Shown here piece by piece: positions 59,701 through 64,000 of a DNA stretch of 64,000 nt; positions within the stretch are counted from its first letter, which is position 1, and every line of letters begins with the position of its first letter. The translations under genes were made by a program, and so were the position numbers. The notes beneath the pieces were generated by a model. That model saw only the letters and a list, made by a program, of their open reading frames with translations, was not told the origin of the DNA and searched no databases. Origin of the DNA: Cyrtodaria siliqua (lineage: Eukaryota; Mollusca; Bivalvia; Adapedonta; Hiatellidae); NCBI GenBank assembly GCA_037043455.1, contig JAWPHD010004500.1, positions 1 to 64,000 of the forward strand, read 5' to 3'.

Positions 59701-60865
59701 AGACCTTGTTAGAATTTAGATGCTTTTCATATGGTTTATTTCATGGCTATTCCATTGGTTCGATGAGTATCATTTATCCTGTCATTGTTAAACAAGGCAT
59801 ATCAAATGGCACCGGTATCTATTTAATTTGTGTGTATGTGGGTAGGTGTAGTGCAAAGGTTTATTGTCCCTCCGCCTTTTAACCGATATGACGTAATGAA
59901 TGTATTATTCCAGTTGGGATTGTCCCTACCCTACATATTGCTCTGAGATCTGTGCATGGTCAATAAACTATAATAAGCACTTCCATGCTATGTCCCACTC
60001 GAAATAAAACTGTTCTATGCATGACCCAAATTTAAATTTTAATAAAACACTTATCACATCAATTATATTACATAACACCTTTAAACCTCCTTTTAATAAC
60101 TATCTCCGAATAAAGGGAGGCATTTATAAACCAAGTAAGGTGTTATTGCAGGCACTAAATAAAAATATTTGTCAACACTATCCAGATGTTCAGGTTGCGT
60201 GGTGAGGTGTATGTGCCGGTTGAGGGTGTTTGTTATTCACGGGTTCTTAAAATACCCGTGATTGAATGTGCGTGGAGTGGGTTGTGAGTTGGTAACTTAT
60301 TTCGACACTCAAGTTTTAGGGTTTAGCCTGGCTGGCTTAAGCCGTTTATATTGTGGCTATAGAGTTTGGATATCCAAAATTTGTATGTTATATATATACC
60401 TTGTCATCAGTGGCTTTTGAACCGATGTATATACCTTGTAAAATGTGACTGTTGTTGGCGGGAAAACTGCTTTAAATGAGGTTTTAAATGGCATTCAGTC
60501 AGTCAACATCAATCGCAATTACGTCTCCTTTATTTATATGAAGATGAAATAGTTTTTTAACCTTTAACACGTGGGTCAGTTTACTTGAAAAGGATACATA
60601 TTCCTAGTTTATAGTCAAAGGAGCATACTAGAATGTATTTGTAAATTTGGAAATGCTTTAGTCCTAGTCTTCTTGAATAAATAATTATTTACATAAGTGG
60701 TCATTCAAAAGCTAAAGTTAATTGTAACATTTAATTTAATTAATGGTTGCAGAGGTGTCTGCCTGTGGTTGGATGCCATTATGGAACAGAATGAACATTG
60801 AAACAGATTTTTCATTGAAACACAATTTTTTTTAATTCGTTTCTACCGATTATAAATTTACTTCT
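59701..60865. other. Repeat-derived spacer, no intact gene
   Basis: 60360-60480 matches 15465-15590. A short hairpin, TCACGGGT...ACCCGTGA, lies at about 60237-60263. No coding segment supported. Confidence 0.4.
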
Positions 60866-61393
60866 ATGCATGGTGATGTGTATCTTAAATTCACTTCAAT
60901 GACTTGGTGCCAAGTGTTGAAGACATTAAAGTTGTTGTTATCTCTTGAGGACCACCCACATATATTGGTATTGCATGTGGGAGGCAAAGACATTGGTCAA
61001 GTACCCTCAGATGAATTAAGGAGAAGGGAGGCAATGACATTGGTCAAGTACCCTCAGATGAATTAAGGAGAAGCATCATTAAAACACTACATGGCATAAA
61101 GGACTTGATTCCTTCCTGAAGTTAAGATTGTTTGGTCACAGATTTTACCACGCTTATATTATAGAAATGAAAACTCCCATAAAGCTTTGGACAAAGTCAG
61201 GATTAGGGTAAATAGTCAAGTTGCAACAGAGGTTCTTCGAATGAATGGTGGATGTATTAGATATCCCGAAATTGTTGAGTCCGATACTGGCAATGATTTG
61301 TTTCTGTACAGAATGGCACAAGGACTGCAGTGGTTTTTAAGTACAGATGCCAGAACTTCGTCTTTAGTTTCTGAAAACGGCCCGTGGCTTTAA
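60866..61393 (+). pseudogene. SGNH-hydrolase-like fragment of a recombinase element
   Basis: The first frame holds HPHILVLHVGGKDIGQVPSD. A 47-bp tandem duplication (60980-61026, 61027-61073) then breaks the frame. The second repeat reads GGNDIG, the GxND block III of SGNH/GDSL hydrolases. The second frame (61187-61393) has GGCIRYPEI and GNDLFLYRMAQGLQWFL, but the expected DxxH catalytic block is missing. SGNH-like domains accompany tyrosine-recombinase retroelements of the Ngaro type, which fits the remnant at 29029-29516 and the repeat copies here. The substrate is unknown. This copy is dead. Confidence 0.5.
60980..61073 (+). repeat. 47-bp tandem duplication
   Basis: The unit starting GGAGGCAAAGACATTGGTCA is repeated exactly once more with a single A-to-T difference. 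Not a multiple of three, so it shifts the frame. Confidence 0.9.
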
Positions 61394-61657
61394 TAAAATG
61401 AATTCAAATTATTGTTGATGTGCAGTCACTTTTTTGGCATACATGTATAACCTCTATATAAGGTTATTTGTTTATCCTTCATCAATTTTAAACTTTTAAG
61501 TTAATCCCTTATGGGTTACTATGTGGTTGGCAATATAGTGCTTTACCCAGTTTGGGTCATAACCCATTTTGTTGTTGAAAATCAATTTATTTGTATTTTG
61601 GCAATTTTGTATGCTAACCAATTTGGGTTGCAAGCCACTTTTGGGTTACTGTTAATG

Positions 61658-61840
61658 TCATTTTATTTTCCACGGTAGTTTCATCTTTTGGGCTTCAGTT
61701 ATAATCTTTTCAGTCAAATCCTTGAAGTTTGCAAAAATTAAAAGTTCTCTGTCAAATGTATTTGTACCCTCAAAATCAACCAACAATGCCTGCTTCTCAC
61801 AATCTTTTCTGAGACTTTCTATATCATCCGTGTATACCAT
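61658..61840 (-). CDS. Small ORF at the edge of the virus-like cluster, unknown
   Basis: 60 residues, charged and soluble (DFEGTNTFDRELLIFANFKD), with no membrane segment or known motif. It is the first of several intronless short ORFs that continue to the window end, and its AT-rich upstream region faces the plus-strand zinc ORF. It may be an element gene, a fragment, or chance. No family recognised. Confidence 0.3.
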   Translation of the reverse strand: MVYTDDIESLRKDCEKQALLVDFEGTNTFDRELLIFANFKDLTEKIITEAQKMKLPWKIK

Positions 61841-61966
61841 ATAAACTTATACTATTCTTATTATTTTAAGCCCTAATTAAATAAATAATAATAATAGTAT
61901 ATTATATGATGAACTGTATATATTGTAAGAGATTAATTAGGTGTTTTTGATTCTTCAGAATTTTGC

Positions 61967-62449
61967 ATGGATTGTTTTTTGTTTTACATAGTCGACAAAA
62001 AGACGCACTGTACAAATTGTGTTGGGTATAGATTTTGTTTCAATTGCACCTATGCATGCGCAAATTGTAATAGCACTTGCGAGGTTTTTGATGGGGAACG
62101 TATTTGTTTGGAATGTGGGACCCACAATGGATATGACCTTGTTGTAGATTATCGGGGAGTTCGCAACAAAAGAGTTTATCACAGAAGATATCATCTAGAA
62201 ATACTTTTGGGAGGGTACAATTTATCCCCAATAGACAAGCAGAGATGCGAGGATTTGTTTTACAAGACTGCAACATTTTTAGATAAGATAGGAGGCCGTA
62301 ACAGAGTAATTAAATTTAATTACATTTTCCAGAAGATATTTGAGCTATTAGAAATAAAAAAAGAAACAAAACCAATTAAAACAAAAGCTACTAGAGACAA
62401 GTACGATACTTTATGGAAACATGTTGAAAAAGAACTAGTAACCATTTAA
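61967..62449 (+). CDS. Zinc-ribbon protein, VLTF3-like virus-type factor
   Basis: 160 residues, intronless and uninterrupted. Four CxxC pairs lie at about residues 15-18, 24-27, 31-34 and 47-50, followed by a basic YHRRYHLEILLGG segment and a helical C-terminus with FNYIFQKIFELLEI. This layout (zinc ribbon then a Tyr-Arg...His-rich helix) resembles the poxvirus late transcription factor VLTF3 family, found in large DNA viruses and in some integrated virus-like elements. If correct it would act in late viral transcription; that is inference. It converges on the next ORF with a 15-bp 3' overlap, a compact arrangement unlike the rest of the window. A Polinton, adintovirus or giant-virus fragment are alternatives. 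Confidence 0.45.
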   Translation: MDCFLFYIVDKKTHCTNCVGYRFCFNCTYACANCNSTCEVFDGERICLECGTHNGYDLVVDYRGVRNKRVYHRRYHLEILLGGYNLSPIDKQRCEDLFYKTATFLDKIGGRNRVIKFNYIFQKIFELLEIKKETKPIKTKATRDKYDTLWKHVEKELVTI

Positions 62450-62860
62450 TTTATACTTCTCAATATACCTTTCCAGGGGCTCAGTAAAACTATCATTTTG
62501 CTGCAGGTGGAGTATTTTAAAAAAGAAGGAAGAGATTATCTCTCCATCTGGCATATTAGATGTTTGCACATATGAAAGAAGTTGTTTGAAACACCTATGA
62601 TATGATTTTGATAAAACCTTTTTCTCTGCTATTTTAGTTATGTTCATCAAAACCACAAGTATTGGGGCAATTGCTCCAACAATAGCTATGAAAACAGGAA
62701 CTGCGGGGATTAATACCAATGCGGCTGTACAACCAATTATGCTACTTGTGATTTGCAACCCCATGTTAATTCTACCGTATAATTTATAACTAAGTCTATA
62801 TGCTGCCGCTTGTCGAGTTAAGTAACTAATTAATTCCTCCTTGCTTTTAATTTCTTTCAT
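62435..62860 (-). CDS. Two-helix membrane protein of the virus-like cluster
   Basis: About 141 residues from the ATG at 62858-62860. An upstream in-frame ATG at 62929 would add a hydrophobic leader, but the downstream start gives a normal cytoplasmic charged N-terminus. Residues about 33-53 and 54-74 form two adjacent hydrophobic segments (VLIPAVPVFIAIVGAIAPIL), with charged helices on both sides, like SLATT-type two-helix proteins. Function unknown. No stops or frameshifts. It is convergent with the zinc-ribbon ORF and in the same direction as the pseudogene upstream, consistent with one integrated element. Confidence 0.45.
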   Translation of the reverse strand: MKEIKSKEELISYLTRQAAAYRLSYKLYGRINMGLQITSSIIGCTAALVLIPAVPVFIAIVGAIAPILVVLMNITKIAEKKVLSKSYHRCFKQLLSYVQTSNMPDGEIISSFFFKILHLQQNDSFTEPLERYIEKYKLNGY

Positions 62861-62869
62861 TATAATAAT

Positions 62870-63959
62870 TAGATTAATTAAAATATTTAGAAAACAATTG
62901 CTCGTGTTCTCCGGTTGATGTATTACCATATTTTAATAGCTCGTCGATTATGCTATTACCTTTATTTATCAACTGTGGACTATTATTTCTAGATTTAATA
63001 CTTCCACACACTAACTCTAGATCATGAACCAGGTCATTAGGACTATTGTAATATCCCGCACAACCATTTTCTTGTACTTTGAAGAACTTTTATGAATTGG
63101 TAAATTAGTTAATTCTGTCAGTTTCTAGAATGCATTTTGAGATAGCTTTGAGTATGCTTTTCCATTGTTGTAACGCTTTGTCACCAAGTCTATAAAATCA
63201 TCATCCACTTTCAGATCATAGCACAACTGACCCTCCTTGTCTAGCAATTAGTTTGTGATGACCAACAAGATTAGGTATATCAATTTGAAGCATACCGTAG
63301 TGACCATCTTTGCTTATTTTGTATGAATTTCTGTTCTGCTGCATACCTTCGCCGGAAGTCTTTTTTGTAGTCTATCTTAACTCGTTCTGGTAACTTCTCT
63401 ATGTAAAACTCTATAGCTTTCATTTTATCAGCCACCTCATCACGTTCAGTTTTAAATAAGGCTAAAGTTCTTTTTAGTAATTTAGGGTTATCCATCAATT
63501 TTTTAAGATCATCATCAGTTTTTGTAGTTGTCGATTGCTGAAACCTTTCATTGAGTCTTTCTTTGCTGAGGTTGTTTATTCGTACGTTTAGACCTCTTAA
63601 CTTGTCAGACAATTCTTTGAGTGTTTTTTTAGCCTATCCGACATACTTTTTATAATCAGTATCCTCATCCATAATATCTGGTATTTTAGATGGGACTTGC
63701 AAATCATACTCATCAAGTACTTCTTTATCATGCCAGCATCCAAATCAACATTATACGTTGGTTCCTTGGGCCTCGCAGCAGGTTCTTCTTCTTCCCATTC
63801 TTCTTCTTCTAGTATTTCTTCCTCGGGATCAACTGAAGTACGTTTTTGTTTGATTTTTTTCATATAATTCACAGGTTCGACAGGTTTTGATCTGGGCACT
63901 TTTTCTGGAGTTTTTCTTAATTTAATCCCAGACCTTAACTTCTGCTTTAGATCCTCCAT
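62870..63959 (-). pseudogene. Broken long ORF of the virus-like cluster
   Basis: A single ancestral frame appears to run from the ATG at 63957-63959 to about 62870. It is now split by a frameshift near 63735, a stop near 63630 and further breaks after 63290. In order it shows a basic N-terminus (KLRSGIKLRKTPEKV), an acidic run (EEEILEEEEWEEEEP), a charged coiled-coil-like middle (63612-63280), then a segment with SKDGHYGMLQIDIPNL near 63300-63250. The end has YYNSPNDLVHDLELVCGSI near 63045-62990. I do not have a family name. The tail looks like proteins that accompany invertebrate Polinton/adintovirus-like elements, but that is from memory of similar architecture and unverified. The element continues beyond the window. 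Confidence 0.4.
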
Positions 63960-64000
63960 TAAACTAATCTCCGATTTTTGACCACAGCCGGTTTTTTAAA

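Overview
This is a gene-poor, AT-rich stretch of an animal nuclear genome, most likely a marine invertebrate and probably a bivalve mollusc. That guess rests on the multi-exon BIR-UBA-RING inhibitor-of-apoptosis gene, the tRNA-derived SINEs and the many small inverted-repeat elements; no marker fixes the species. There is no bacterial-type gene organisation. Almost everything recognisable is mobile DNA, much of it nested.

Layout. 0-3.9 kb: a homopolymer tract, a hairpin, and a possible three-exon minus-strand transcription unit whose second intron holds a SINE and a TTAA-flanked element. 3.9-11.9 kb: copy A of a multi-copy repeat, split by a 463-bp element with perfect 19-bp ends and by a 4.8-kb fold-back element with ~460-bp inverted arms. 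12-15 kb: tandem repeats. 16-17.4 kb: a SINE and two orphan exons. 17.9-30.4 kb: copy B of the same repeat, split by an 8.1-kb LTR retrotransposon (19668-27796) and carrying a tyrosine-recombinase remnant. 33.3-41.9 kb: a 60-bp minisatellite of about 143 units with higher-order structure. 43.1-45.6 kb: a second, fossil Ty3/gypsy element interrupted by a small inverted-repeat element. 46.3-49.6 kb: the IAP gene on the minus strand, the only convincing host gene. 51.6-61.4 kb: further diverged copies of the multi-copy repeat and an SGNH-hydrolase remnant. 61.6-64 kb: a compact cluster of intronless ORFs that looks like the edge of an endogenous virus-like (Polinton/adintovirus-type) element.

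Most notable. The retrotransposon at 19668-27796 has Ty3/gypsy-type enzymes, but they run gag, protease, integrase, reverse transcriptase, RNase H. Integrase lies upstream of reverse transcriptase, as in Ty1/copia. This is the hallmark of the Gmr1 group, and its Gag is clearly SCAN-like, which fits the proposed origin of the vertebrate SCAN domain. It has intact boundaries (TG...CA, 5-bp duplication, tRNA-Leu primer site, polypurine tract) and a paralogous empty site within the same window, but its reading frames are broken. The second gypsy fossil 18 kb away has the usual order, RNase H then integrase, which gives a built-in comparison.
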